A stretch of DNA of 20,289 bases from Bacteroidales bacterium (GTDB lineage: Bacteria > Bacteroidota > Bacteroidia > Bacteroidales > F082). The stretch spans positions 1 through 20,289 of the forward strand of contig CAAGIO010000027.1 in NCBI GenBank assembly GCA_900769945.1. Direction: 5' to 3'. Made by a program: the position numbers and the translations under genes. A model generated the notes under the pieces. The model did no database searches. It saw only the letters and a program-made list of their open reading frames with translations, and was not told the origin of the DNA. Below are positions 1-8,225 of the stretch, piece after piece (position 1 is the first letter of the stretch; every line of letters begins with the position of its first letter).

Positions 1-23
1 AAGTAGGTCGTCGCCACCCCCAT

Positions 24-67
24 AAAGGGTCCCCCCGGATCTCCCGGAGGGACCCTTTCTTTTTTTC
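24..67 (+). terminator. Rho-independent terminator of an upstream gene
   Basis: A 15-bp stem (24-38 with 44-58, one mismatch) closes a 5-base loop and is followed by a run of T. It would end a + strand transcript entering from the left. A TAG at 4-6 could be that gene's stop codon, but too little is visible to identify it. Confidence 0.85.
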
Positions 68-237
68 ACACTACCACACACGCATCATAACCCCGTCACT
101 GCCGTTTGCCGCCTGTTTGCCGCCACCTCAGGCACAACCGCCGTCTCGCACTGACAGCCCGAACCCCTTTATGTCGCTCATCAAACGGCAGGTACTTTAA
201 AACGATTTTAACGGACACTTGTTTCTGTGGCGTGCGC

Positions 238-371
238 ATTGGTTCCCGGAGGCGTCGCGTTAGGGATTGTTAGTCCGTCAGGATTGAGACCTTGGCTCAA
301 CGGCGAAGCCGCAAAAGCCCGACGGCGGAGCCGGAACGCCCAATAGAATAAATAAATTGTCAGGAACCAAT
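238..371. repeat. Folded intergenic element with 9-bp terminal inverted repeats
   Basis: ATTGGTTCC at 238-246 is mirrored exactly by GGAACCAAT at 363-371. Inside, GGCGT (251-255) can pair with ACGCC (336-340), enclosing three small hairpins: TTGAG/CTCAA (284-288 with 296-300), CGGC-GAA-GCCG (301-311) and CGGC-GGA-GCCG (323-333). The nested layout suggests a structured RNA or a short non-autonomous intergenic repeat. Its G+C content contrasts with the A+T-rich DNA to its right. No protein-coding reading is convincing. Confidence 0.5.
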
Positions 372-818
372 CAGGAAATCCTTTAATGATGAAAAATCAC
401 CTGACTCCCCTACTCTATTGACTATCATATCCCTAACTATCATCTTTAATTCCTCATTCTCCCTTTCCTCCCACTTACACATCTCAATCAATTACCAACA
501 TACTCCATTAAATTATTGTCTGAAGTTTCTATTTTGAGCATTTCCGCCTTCTACTTAATTGAAAAATCCCTTCCACATACAATAATTTGTACCACAAATT
601 TCCAAAATAACATCTACTCCTAAAATTAGTCAAACAATCTATTTATATTTTTTGAGCAAAGAGCAGCTTGACAAGAATGGTGATGTATGATTGGACGAAT
701 AAAGGCTATGTTCAACAGTCTTCAAGGTGAAAGCCGAAAAGCAATACATGAAGATAACATCATTTGGCTTATTGAATATTTCTTACATTTTAAATATTAA
801 GCTTTCTAATATTATTAC

Positions 819-827
819 TATCTTTGC
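819..827 (+). promoter_or_regulatory. Bacteroidota -7 box ahead of the porin gene
   Basis: TATCTTTGC fits the TAnnTTTGY consensus. It ends only 3 bases before the porin ATG at 831, so transcription would begin at or just inside the start codon. No clear -33 TTG is seen at the usual distance, so this may be a leaderless promoter or a chance match. Confidence 0.45.
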
Positions 828-830
828 GAC

Positions 831-2759
831 ATGAAAATATTGAATTACATACTGCTGTCCTTGCTATCCGTTTTTTATCACCAGTCGTTACTCGCATTAT
901 CCACAAACGACACGGTGAATATTGACTCAACGATGGTAAGATATTTCCATGACAATACTAATAATCAAGACCTTGGGTTCATTTATACTTGGGATACAAC
1001 CACTATGTCAGCGTCTTATTATGACCCTACCAACCCTCAGTTTGAATGCCTTCAAGAACTTAGCAACGCTGGACACGCTCATCAGAATATGGATCTCTCC
1101 TACCCTACCAGTATCGGTTTCAAAAATGAACTTCCTGCTTTCAAAAAATATATTAACACAAAGGAGAACATTTTGTATCCAGTTATTTACCAACCGTTTA
1201 CAGAGATTGAATATATGATGGGCAGCAGGAAAGAACAGCATCTGAGTGTATTATTCAGCAGAGAGTTCTTGCCTAACCTGTTTATCACATTAAAATATCA
1301 TGTTCTGCAAGCTCCCTCTGTATATCAACACAGTTATGCTCAAAATCACAACTTTTGGGCTAATTTCCGCTGGAACACTCCAAACAAAAGATACTCTGTC
1401 AACGGCTATTACTTGTTGAATAAAATTAACAACCATGAGAACGGCGGCATCACTAACGACGTTATTTTCACAAGTTTGTTAGAAACAGACAAGACCGTAA
1501 TTCCCGTCAATCTTCTTGGCGCACAAAACAACATCTCCATCTCCGGGTTCGGCCTACACCAGCATTTCGTCCTAAGCAAACAAAGACCTCATAATGACAA
1601 CGACTCAACATCTTACAACAAACGCGAAATCGGCTGGGGAAGGATAAACCACTCCATTGATTTTCAAAAGAATGCATACAAATACTTCGACAACAACCCC
1701 TTATCTGACTTTTATTCTGGCTTTGACCAAATTTTAGATTCAACAAACACAAACGACTCCTTACACTTCTATACTCTAAAAAACTCAATATCTTGGAATA
1801 ATCTAAGCTACAGATCATACAGCAAGGATATTCCGTTGTATATCAATTTAGGCGTTGAACATGAGCAGACACATCATTCCGGATATCAGGACTTGATTAC
1901 AAAGGAATATTTCGGTAGACAGAATCTGAACAACCTTAGGATTAAAGCCGATGTCTCAATGAAAGTTTTCAAGAAGTCAAGATTATCCGGGAAAGGTGAA
2001 TATATTTTCCATGGTTATCAATCGGGAGACTATCTCATTGACGCTCAATGGGAACAAACTCTCAAGGCAAAAGAGAAGGACCTCGGTATTCTCACTTTTA
2101 AAGCGAATCTGACAAAGAAATCCCCCGACTGGTTTGAAGAATATTACTATTCAAACAACTTCAGATGGGAAAACGACCTGAATAAATCAACATATCTGAG
2201 GATTTCGGGTGAATATGATTTACATTTTCTTAAAATAGGTGTGAGGCACACTGCTATCGACAACTACATTTATTTTGCTGAAGACGCAAAACCTGCACAA
2301 ACATCAGAAGCGGTAAATGTCACATCAATATTCACGCGTATCGACTTCAAACACAAATGGCTTGAGGTTTCAGGATTCGCATCACTACAGAAGACCGACA
2401 ATGAAGACGTGCTGCATCTGCCATTGCTCAGTTGCAAAATGAAGATTGGCTGCAACATCAACCTTGTAAAAGGAATATCGCTACTACAACCATCTGTTGT
2501 GATTCAATACTTTACGAAGTATTATGCAGACTCATACATGCCTTCGTTAAGGACATTCCACCTGCAAAACGACGTAATGATTGGAAACTATCCTTTTATT
2601 GACCTTTATCTCACAATGAAACTAAAGCGAGCGAACATTTTTGTGGGATATACAAACGTTTACTCAATAACATACGACTGCAGATATTTCACCACGCCGC
2701 ATTACCCTATGCGCGACTCTAAAATACTGTTAGGAGTAAAGTGGAGATTATACAAATAG
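831..2759 (+). CDS. Putative outer-membrane porin (Porin_10-like)
   Basis: This 642-residue protein is probably an outer-membrane beta-barrel of the Bacteroidota putative-porin family (Porin_10), possibly passing small solutes or nutrients; its substrate cannot be read from sequence. An N-terminal hydrophobic segment (residues 1-22) looks like a signal peptide. The rest alternates short aromatic beta-strands with polar loops. The segment from about residue 119 (YQPFTEIEYMMGS) and the later ENGGITNDV stretch resemble family landmarks, and the protein ends in a strand of the LLGVKWRLY type as barrel proteins do. The start at 831 is chosen because it gives the signal peptide; the next Met is at residue 35. 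It stands alone on its strand and converges on the J-domain gene with 6 bp between stop codons. Codon use is A+T-rich like the flanking genes. The family assignment is by eye. Confidence 0.75.
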   Translation: MKILNYILLSLLSVFYHQSLLALSTNDTVNIDSTMVRYFHDNTNNQDLGFIYTWDTTTMSASYYDPTNPQFECLQELSNAGHAHQNMDLSYPTSIGFKNELPAFKKYINTKENILYPVIYQPFTEIEYMMGSRKEQHLSVLFSREFLPNLFITLKYHVLQAPSVYQHSYAQNHNFWANFRWNTPNKRYSVNGYYLLNKINNHENGGITNDVIFTSLLETDKTVIPVNLLGAQNNISISGFGLHQHFVLSKQRPHNDNDSTSYNKREIGWGRINHSIDFQKNAYKYFDNNPLSDFYSGFDQILDSTNTNDSLHFYTLKNSISWNNLSYRSYSKDIPLYINLGVEHEQTHHSGYQDLITKEYFGRQNLNNLRIKADVSMKVFKKSRLSGKGEYIFHGYQSGDYLIDAQWEQTLKAKEKDLGILTFKANLTKKSPDWFEEYYYSNNFRWENDLNKSTYLRISGEYDLHFLKIGVRHTAIDNYIYFAEDAKPAQTSEAVNVTSIFTRIDFKHKWLEVSGFASLQKTDNEDVLHLPLLSCKMKIGCNINLVKGISLLQPSVVIQYFTKYYADSYMPSLRTFHLQNDVMIGNYPFIDLYLTMKLKRANIFVGYTNVYSITYDCRYFTTPHYPMRDSKILLGVKWRLYK

Positions 2760-2765
2760 TAGTGG

Positions 2766-3590
2766 TTAGTTCATTCCACGCTGTTTTTTTATCTTGTCAT
2801 AGGCGTCATTAATCTCCTGAAATTTCTTCTCAGCCGCCTTACGCACGTCCTCGCCAAGATAAGCCACCTTATCAGGATGGTTTTTCTTTGCCATCTCCCT
2901 ATAAGCCTTCTTTACCTCCTCATCTGTTGCAGAAGAAGTGATTCCGAGGATAGCGTATGAGTCGTCTTCCTTTTTGACAAACATAGCCTTAATCGACTCA
3001 AAATCATAGGAACTAAGACCGACATATCCAGAGATTGTATTAATGACACCAATCTCCATATCGTCAACTAAACCGTCAGCGAGAGCAATTCCGAACAGAT
3101 AATGAAGAAGTTGAAGTTTGGAAGAATAGTTCATATATCTGCCTATCTGTTGGCAGACATCGTAAAGATTTATATCCTGCTTTAATATCTCACGCAGTGT
3201 AAGTATATATTTCTCAGCCTGTTCCTGTCCGAAATTATTAAGAAAGAAACGCTTGACGAATTCAAGTTCAGATTTCTTGACATTACCGTTTGCCTTCATT
3301 ACGGCGGCGGAAAGAACAAGAAGGCTGGCGGAGAAATCCTGTTGCCGAGGGGTATCACCCATAAACTCTACATCAGCCTTAGAATAGTCGCGTCCGCCTA
3401 ACAAAGAGCCGAGAGCAAAGCCGATGATAGCACCGAGAGGCCCGGCGAAAGCAAAGCCAACGCCCGCACCCAACCAGCGCGAACAGCCAACATTCATATA
3501 GAGCACATTTGACCTTCCACGGTTCCTAAATGATCGAATAAAAACAAATCCAATTACAAATAATGCGATGATACCAATTAATCTATACAT
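2766..3590 (-). CDS. Membrane-anchored TerB/J-domain protein (DjlA-like)
   Basis: This 274-residue protein appears to be a membrane-tethered Hsp70 co-chaperone. Residues 2-20 form a transmembrane segment and about 40-65 a Gly/Ala-rich hydrophobic segment. A helical TerB-like domain occupies roughly 85-190, and the C-terminus (about 210-272) is a J domain with the HPD motif at 238-240, which stimulates the DnaK ATPase. The order membrane segment, TerB, J domain is that of DjlA. The frame opens at 3659, but I chose the ATG at 3590. This start puts the hydrophobic anchor at the N-terminus, and a TAnnTTTGY box lies at 3604-3612, inside the longer version. The gene faces the porin gene tail to tail with no terminator visible between them. 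Which stress or client it serves is unknown. Confidence 0.85.
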   Translation of the reverse strand: MYRLIGIIALFVIGFVFIRSFRNRGRSNVLYMNVGCSRWLGAGVGFAFAGPLGAIIGFALGSLLGGRDYSKADVEFMGDTPRQQDFSASLLVLSAAVMKANGNVKKSELEFVKRFFLNNFGQEQAEKYILTLREILKQDINLYDVCQQIGRYMNYSSKLQLLHYLFGIALADGLVDDMEIGVINTISGYVGLSSYDFESIKAMFVKKEDDSYAILGITSSATDEEVKKAYREMAKKNHPDKVAYLGEDVRKAAEKKFQEINDAYDKIKKQRGMN

Positions 3591-3603
3591 CTTGAAAATT
3601 TTT

Positions 3604-3612
3604 ACAAAAATA
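3604..3612 (-). promoter_or_regulatory. Bacteroidota -7 box ahead of the J-domain gene
   Basis: Read on the minus strand this is TATTTTTGT, matching TAnnTTTGY, 13 bases before the ATG at 3590. A TTG lies 15 bases further upstream (3628-3630), a little closer than usual for the -33 element. It argues for the short start of this gene. Confidence 0.45.
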
Positions 3613-3659
3613 CAAATTCTATAGAAACAAGGACATTTTTTATTGAAAATTCCAAACAA

Positions 3660-3934
3660 ATTTTATTCTATAACAGTTTCTTCTTTGACAAGCTAAGATA
3701 GATGAAATCAGAAAGAGCCTATATCTCTCACCTATTAATAATTAAATTAGCGACTGACGAAGAAAGGAGAAATGAAAAAAGAAAGGAAAAAGCAAGGAGG
3801 AATGCCGGAAAATGAATTACAATGCTTTGGGGTGACGAAAGAAGTAAATAGTTAAGATTCAAGCACTTACACAAAAGTATAAATTTTAAAAAATAAAAAA
3901 TATAGTTTTATTAGGAAGCCAAGGAATTATTTAC
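3660..3934. other. A+T-rich gap between divergent genes
   Basis: No recognisable gene is seen. A 27-codon frame at 3772-3855 (+) opens with AGGAG just before its ATG, but it is very lysine-rich and matches nothing I know. The right edge leads into the ppdK promoter. Confidence 0.6.
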
Positions 3935-3943
3935 TAATTTTGC
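3935..3943 (+). promoter_or_regulatory. Bacteroidota -7 box of ppdK
   Basis: TAATTTTGC matches TAnnTTTGY. A TTAG at 3911-3914, 20 bases upstream, could stand in for the -33 TTG. This predicts a 5' leader of roughly 70 bases before the ppdK ATG at 4020; the leader is A-rich and has no Shine-Dalgarno sequence. Confidence 0.6.
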
Positions 3944-4019
3944 AAGTTTCAAAAAAAGAAGCATTGAAAAGATGTTAATCATTGGAAATCATACAGTAAA
4001 TCAACTAAATATTTAAAAC

Positions 4020-6737
4020 ATGGGAAAAACCAAGTACGTTTATCTTTTCGGCAACCGCACTGCCGAAGGTAACTCAACAATGAAGAATTTGTTGGGAGGC
4101 AAGGGAGCCAACTTAGCAGAAATGTGTCTGTTAGGTTTACCAGTTCCTGCAGGTTTAACAATCACAACCGAATGCTGCACAGCATATTACGCAAACAACT
4201 GCCAGCTTCCGGAGGGATTAATGGATGAAGTCCATGCCGGCATCAAGTATATGGAAGAGGTTATGGGAATGAAGTATGGTGATTCAGAGAATCCTCTATT
4301 AGTATCATGCCGTTCGGGAGCTCGCCAGTCAATGCCTGGCATGATGGACACAGTATTAAACATCGGTCTGTGTTCAAAGACAATACCTGGTTTGATAAAG
4401 AAGACAAACAATCCACGCTTCGTATATGATTCATACCGTCGTCTTATCATGATGTACGCTGACGTCGTGATGGAGAAGGCCGAGGATAGAGAACCGGCAG
4501 AAGGCAAAGGCATCAGAAAGATATTAGACGAGATGCTTGACAACTTCAAGACCAGCAAGAATTATAAGTCAGACACAGAAATCACAGCAGAAGAGCTTCA
4601 ATATCTTGCAGAAGAGTTCAAGGCAACAATCAAGAGAGTACTCGGCACTGAGTTCCCAGATGACGCAGAGCTTCAGCTTGAGGGCGGCATCAAGGCTGTA
4701 TTCAAGAGCTGGAACGGAAGGAAAGCTGTATCATACAGAAGAATCGAGGGTATCCCGGAAGATTGGGGCACCGCAGTGAACGTCCAGACGATGGTGTTTG
4801 GAAACATGGGCGAGAAATCAGCCACAGGCGTTGCCTTTACACGCGACCCCGCCACCGGCGACAACAAGTTCTACGGAGAATGGCTCATCAATGCTCAGGG
4901 TGAGGACGTGGTTGCTGGTATCAGGACACCTAACCCATTGAACGACGACACAAAGAACGAGAAGAACAAGGAGATGCTCTCAATGCAAGAGCTTATGCCT
5001 GAGACATACAAGGAGTTATGCGATGTGCGTACAACACTTGAGGACTTCTACAAAGACATGCTTGACATCGAGTTCACAATTCAGGACGGCAAACTTTATA
5101 TGTTACAATGCCGTGTCGGAAAGAGAACAGGTGTTGCTGCTGTCAACATGGCACTCGACATGCTTCATGAAGGCAGGATTGATGAGAAGACAGCTGTCAT
5201 GAGACTCGGTGTCAACCAGATTGACGAGTTACTCCATCCAATCCTTGACCCTAAAGACGAGAAAAACAAGAGCGTCATAGCACACGGTCTGCCAGCAGGT
5301 CCTGGTGGTGCTGTTGGAAAAATCGCTTTGAGCTGCGAAAAAGCCAAGGAATATTATGAGGCAAAACAGCCAAGCATCCTCATCAGAGAAGAGACCAATC
5401 CGGAAGACGTTGAAGGAATGCGCGCCGCGAACGGCATCCTCACTCAAAAAGGTGGTATGACATCACACGCCGCATTAGTTGCCCGCGGATGGGGAAAATG
5501 CTGCATCGTTGGCTGCGAGGACATACACATCAATGAGGAGGAAGGCACTGTAACAATAGGCGGAAAGACCTTCAAAGAAGGCGACATCATCAGTCTCAAC
5601 GGAACAAAAGGCTATGTCTATGAAAGCAGCGTCAACACTATCGACGCAACAGAGAACCCACGCTTCCAAGAGTTCATGCAGCTCGTGGATAAATACCGCA
5701 AGATGGGTGTCCGCACAAACGCCGATAACCCTGATGACGCACAGAAAGCCGTCAGCTTCGGCGCAGAAGGTATCGGACTGTTCCGTATCGAACACATGTT
5801 CTACGGAAAGAACAGCGAGAAACCTCTTGCTAAATTACGCAATATGATCCTTGCAAACAACACAGAGGAACGTATAGCCGCCTTAGCTGAGCTCGAACCT
5901 TATATCCGCGAGTCAGCAAAGGCAACTCTTAAGGTCCTTGACGGCAAACCTGTCACATTCCGCCTCATGGACCCACCACTCCACGAGTTCGTACCTCATA
6001 CACTCGACAAACAGCAGGCTCTCGCAGCTGAACGCAGCATGGAGCTTGAAGAATTACAAAAACGTATCAACGCCCTCCACGAAGTAAACCCAATGATGGG
6101 CCTCCGCGGCGTACGTCTCGGTATCGTTTATCCAGAAATATCAGAGACACAGTTCCGCGCTCTGTTCGAGGCCACAGCACAACTCATGAAAGAAGGACAT
6201 ACTCCTCACCTCGAGATAATGGTTCCTCTGACAATCAATGTTAAAGAGCTGAAACATCAGAAAGAAATAGCTGAAAGAGTGAAGAAAGATGTAGAGAACC
6301 AATATGGTGTCACTATAGAATATATGTACGGCACCATGATTGAAATCCCTCGTGCAACATTAGTCGCCGACCAAATCGCTGAAGTAGCACAGTTCTTCTC
6401 ATTCGGCACTAACGACTTGACACAGATGACATTCGGTTTCTCTCGCGATGACGTCAATGCAATTATCCATAACTATATTGATGAGAAAGTTCTCGCTGTT
6501 GACCCATTTAACACTCTTGACCAAGAGGGTGTCGGCCAACTCGTGAAATTAGGTGTGGAACGCGGCCGCTCAACAAGAAACAACCTGAAATGCGGTGTCT
6601 GCGGTGAACATGGCGGTGACCCTGCTTCAGTAGAGTTCTTCTACAACACAGGCCTTAACTACGTCTCATGCTCTCCATTCAGAGTTCCAGTTGCAAGATT
6701 AGCAGCCGCACAGGCAGCAATCAAGGCAGAACGTTAA
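4020..6737 (+). CDS. ppdK: Pyruvate, phosphate dikinase
   Basis: This cytoplasmic enzyme interconverts pyruvate, ATP and phosphate with PEP, AMP and pyrophosphate. At 905 residues it is about the family's usual length. The N-terminal nucleotide-binding domain shows GGKGANLAEM near residue 28 and CRSGARQSMPGMMDT near residue 100. The swivelling phosphohistidine domain carries GGMTSHAA with the catalytic His at 483. The C-terminal PEP/pyruvate barrel holds CGVCGEHGG, whose second Cys (861) is the expected acid/base residue. All key residues are present. The start follows a -7 box at 3935 and the gene ends in a strong terminator, so it is probably transcribed alone. In anaerobic Bacteroidales it works at the PEP-pyruvate node, complementing the PEP carboxykinase gene at the right of this window. 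Confidence 0.97.
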   Translation: MGKTKYVYLFGNRTAEGNSTMKNLLGGKGANLAEMCLLGLPVPAGLTITTECCTAYYANNCQLPEGLMDEVHAGIKYMEEVMGMKYGDSENPLLVSCRSGARQSMPGMMDTVLNIGLCSKTIPGLIKKTNNPRFVYDSYRRLIMMYADVVMEKAEDREPAEGKGIRKILDEMLDNFKTSKNYKSDTEITAEELQYLAEEFKATIKRVLGTEFPDDAELQLEGGIKAVFKSWNGRKAVSYRRIEGIPEDWGTAVNVQTMVFGNMGEKSATGVAFTRDPATGDNKFYGEWLINAQGEDVVAGIRTPNPLNDDTKNEKNKEMLSMQELMPETYKELCDVRTTLEDFYKDMLDIEFTIQDGKLYMLQCRVGKRTGVAAVNMALDMLHEGRIDEKTAVMRLGVNQIDELLHPILDPKDEKNKSVIAHGLPAGPGGAVGKIALSCEKAKEYYEAKQPSILIREETNPEDVEGMRAANGILTQKGGMTSHAALVARGWGKCCIVGCEDIHINEEEGTVTIGGKTFKEGDIISLNGTKGYVYESSVNTIDATENPRFQEFMQLVDKYRKMGVRTNADNPDDAQKAVSFGAEGIGLFRIEHMFYGKNSEKPLAKLRNMILANNTEERIAALAELEPYIRESAKATLKVLDGKPVTFRLMDPPLHEFVPHTLDKQQALAAERSMELEELQKRINALHEVNPMMGLRGVRLGIVYPEISETQFRALFEATAQLMKEGHTPHLEIMVPLTINVKELKHQKEIAERVKKDVENQYGVTIEYMYGTMIEIPRATLVADQIAEVAQFFSFGTNDLTQMTFGFSRDDVNAIIHNYIDEKVLAVDPFNTLDQEGVGQLVKLGVERGRSTRNNLKCGVCGEHGGDPASVEFFYNTGLNYVSCSPFRVPVARLAAAQAAIKAER

Positions 6738-6759
6738 TACACTGATAATTAAAATATTT

Positions 6760-6803
6760 GACGGTAGGCTTTTCATTATCAAAGGCCTACCGTCTTTTCT
6801 TTT
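6760..6803 (+). terminator. Rho-independent terminator of ppdK
   Basis: A perfect 10-bp stem, GACGGTAGGC at 6760-6769 with GCCTACCGTC at 6785-6794, is followed at once by TTTTCTTTT. It lies 22 bases after the ppdK stop codon. Confidence 0.95.
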
Positions 6804-6811
6804 GAAATAAT

Positions 6812-7178
6812 AAAGGAATACTATCCAATTGCTAACATAATGACAATTAAGACATCTAACAAGAAGTGCAAGACATTTTCAAAATAAGAAAGACTATTTA
6901 TCAGAACTAATGTTTCCATCTCCTATGACTCCACAAACAATAATAAGGAGCTGACTAAATTGTCTCTTCAAGGAGCTCAACATACATCTGCATCACCGCG
7001 CCTGAAGAAATCGTATAAAGATGTTCAGTAATCAATTGAACATCAATGCGATATTTTCCTTTCCTTTACCATTTCATAATACAGCACAGGAATATATTAT
7101 TTCCTTGCAAATCAATACCCGCCGCATACGAAACCCATCTTTCTGTTAAGAAAATCAGTGACATAGCAATGTTCTGGA
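6812..7178. repeat. Left copy of a direct repeat with the acyltransferase 3' region
   Basis: These bases align along their whole length with 17383-17754 in the same orientation, with scattered substitutions and a few small gaps. Exact blocks include 26 bases (6851-6876 with 17422-17447) and 24 bases (7151-7174 with 17727-17750). The copy covers the 3' third of the acyltransferase gene plus its downstream flank. It stops 30 bases short of the haem operon's terminator hairpin. Confidence 0.9.
6901..7178 (-). pseudogene. Decayed 3' fragment of an LpxL/HtrB-type acyltransferase gene
   Basis: Read on the minus strand this matches residues of about 198 to 291 of the intact acyltransferase (17472-18347), starting near PEHCYVTDFLNRK and ending at WSHRRWKH. 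It is broken several ways: in-frame stops after the GFVCGGY and FARK segments, a 5-base deletion after MVKE that shifts the frame, a stop after EETI and a final early TAG at 6907-6909. The 5' two thirds, including the catalytic HHNNWE region, are absent. No promoter is present. It is a non-functional remnant left by a rearrangement, useful mainly as a marker of the insertion history. Confidence 0.9.
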
Positions 7179-7207
7179 CACTCGCAAAAAAATACAAAAT
7201 GAAGCAA

Positions 7208-7245
7208 GACATCGGTTACAACTTTTACATATTGTAGCCGATGTC
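7208..7245 (-). terminator. Likely terminator of the haem operon
   Basis: A 14-bp stem with one G-U pair (7208-7221 with 7232-7245) closes a 10-base loop, 35 bases beyond the hmuV stop codon. On the minus strand the bases after the stem are only moderately T-rich, with a T7 run further on at 7186-7192. On the plus strand a GATTTTATT follows directly. It may work in both directions. A smaller inverted repeat, TTAAGCA/TGCTTAA (7253-7259 with 7270-7276), lies between it and the stop codon. Confidence 0.6.
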
Positions 7246-7280
7246 GATTTTATTAAGCACTTCAAATCATGCTTAACGAG

Positions 7281-7607
7281 CTACTCCGGCACATAGATGA
7301 TTTCACCATTTTCAAGTTCATAGGCGACACCAACCCTTTTGCCTTTTTTCCCGCTTTTAGAGTCCTGATCTTCGGATGGTGTGTAGCGGTTTATTTTCTC
7401 GCCCTCTTTGGTGATGATTTCCATATTCTCCTTGCCGGGGTTCTTCACCATTGTGAAGTCCTCCTTGCTGAACATCTCCGTCATGTTGTAACGGCTCACG
7501 AGGGCCACCATAAGAGCCACGGCGAAAACCATGGCCACGTCGAAGAGGTTGCTTACAACGCTCATCGGGTCATTGTCCTCCTCGCTTTTCAATAATCTGC
7601 GTCTCAT
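7281..7607 (-). CDS. hmuV: DUF2149 membrane protein, HmuV-like (ExbD-like motor partner)
   Basis: This 108-residue protein has one transmembrane segment (about residues 20-42) after a short charged N-terminus, then a small soluble tail rich in Lys and Glu that would face the periplasm. An Asp in NLFDVAMVF sits at the start of the membrane segment, where ExbD and TolR have their proton-binding Asp. The NLFDVAMVFAVALMVALVS stretch is typical of DUF2149. Its ATG overlaps the end of hmuU by four bases (ATGA), so the two are probably translated together as an ExbB/ExbD-like pair. DUF2149 genes are known neighbours of CobN-like and ExbB-like genes. The family call is firm, the motor role inferred. 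Confidence 0.8.
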   Translation of the reverse strand: MRRRLLKSEEDNDPMSVVSNLFDVAMVFAVALMVALVSRYNMTEMFSKEDFTMVKNPGKENMEIITKEGEKINRYTPSEDQDSKSGKKGKRVGVAYELENGEIIYVPE

Positions 7608-8203
7608 GCTCTGGTTTGATTATCATTCAACAATTCTGCGACAAATTCAAGGTCGGTCATGTCTTTCAAGTACCACCGCTGTTTGACCTGCCCAGTGATG
7701 AATCCAATAGCAGCGGCGAAGATGCCGACCACCGTGGTAGCGAAGGCCACCTGCATATTGTAGGCCATCGAGGCGATGTCGCCTGTCGAGAGGCCGACTA
7801 ATGCTGGGCCCATCGGTATCAGTGTTCCCATCAGTCCGAGCATAGGCCCCATCTTGCTAAGGGTTTTAGAGGTTGCGAGGTCCTTGTCGGCACTGATTTC
7901 GAAATTGGCGAGCAGACGTTGGCGCATAGCAGCATCATCGGCTTCGAGCAGCCGCTTAATATAGAATACCACGAGCGAAGGGTTTTTCTTTGGCAAACGC
8001 TCCGAGAGTGTTGTGACATTGTCCCTGTTCAGTTCGTCCAGTTCCTTGCCCAGAAGAGCATTTGTGCGCCGGATGGCCATATACTGCCCGAAGAAACCGC
8101 CTATCAGCAGCAGAGCCCGTCCGAAAAAGATGATAAGCAATACGATGACAGGCACTAACAAGCCTGTCGAGATCCAATAGAGGATGTCAGAGATAAAGTT
8201 CAT
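7604..8203 (-). CDS. hmuU: MotA/TolQ/ExbB-family proton channel protein, HmuU-like
   Basis: This 199-residue inner-membrane protein has a first transmembrane segment at about 10-35, a cytoplasmic helical part (about 45-115) and two more membrane segments from about 118 onward. The stretch KMGPMLGLMGTLIPMGPAL, followed by the Ala/Thr-rich last helix, is the MotA/TolQ/ExbB channel signature. In TonB systems such proteins, with ExbD, turn proton flow into mechanical work. Here the partner would be the DUF2149 protein whose gene overlaps this one by four bases. The gene starts 22 bases after hmuT. No TonB or ordinary ExbD gene is present in the window, so the energised partner is more likely HmuS/HmuT than TonB. 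Confidence 0.88.
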   Translation of the reverse strand: MNFISDILYWISTGLLVPVIVLLIIFFGRALLLIGGFFGQYMAIRRTNALLGKELDELNRDNVTTLSERLPKKNPSLVVFYIKRLLEADDAAMRQRLLANFEISADKDLATSKTLSKMGPMLGLMGTLIPMGPALVGLSTGDIASMAYNMQVAFATTVVGIFAAAIGFITGQVKQRWYLKDMTDLEFVAELLNDNQTRA

Positions 8204-8225
8204 AATTCTATCTGTTTGTGATTAT

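Larger units (their letters stand above)
68..830. other. Intergenic stretch without a convincing gene
   Basis: This stretch of about 760 bases holds a folded element (238-371), a 10-bp inverted repeat (99-108 with 182-191) and the porin promoter just before 831. Two very short frames are open: 360-482 on the minus strand (40 codons, Lys/Glu rich) and 687-800 on the plus strand (37 codons). Neither has a ribosome-binding signal or a recognisable product. The DNA is G+C-rich to about 345 and A+T-rich after that. Confidence 0.6.

Noticed and set aside
360..482. 40-codon minus-strand frame (Lys/Glu-rich)
   Set aside because: It has a plausible composition, but no promoter, ribosome-binding signal or known match. 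It ends inside the inverted repeat of the structured element. Kept only as a note.
687..800. 37-codon plus-strand frame ahead of the porin gene
   Set aside because: A second short frame in the same place looks equally coding-like, so neither can be supported.
3591..3659. N-terminal extension of the J-domain protein up to 3659
   Set aside because: It would place 23 Cys- and Lys-containing residues before the membrane anchor and put the -7 box at 3604-3612 inside the gene.
3772..3855. 27-codon plus-strand frame preceded by AGGAG
   Set aside because: Very short and dominated by Lys codons in A-rich DNA. Bacteroidota rarely rely on Shine-Dalgarno sequences, so the AGGAG is weak evidence.
7046..7237. 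63-codon plus-strand frame between ppdK and the haem operon
   Set aside because: It is antisense to the decayed acyltransferase copy, and its counterpart in the intact copy is only a shadow frame.
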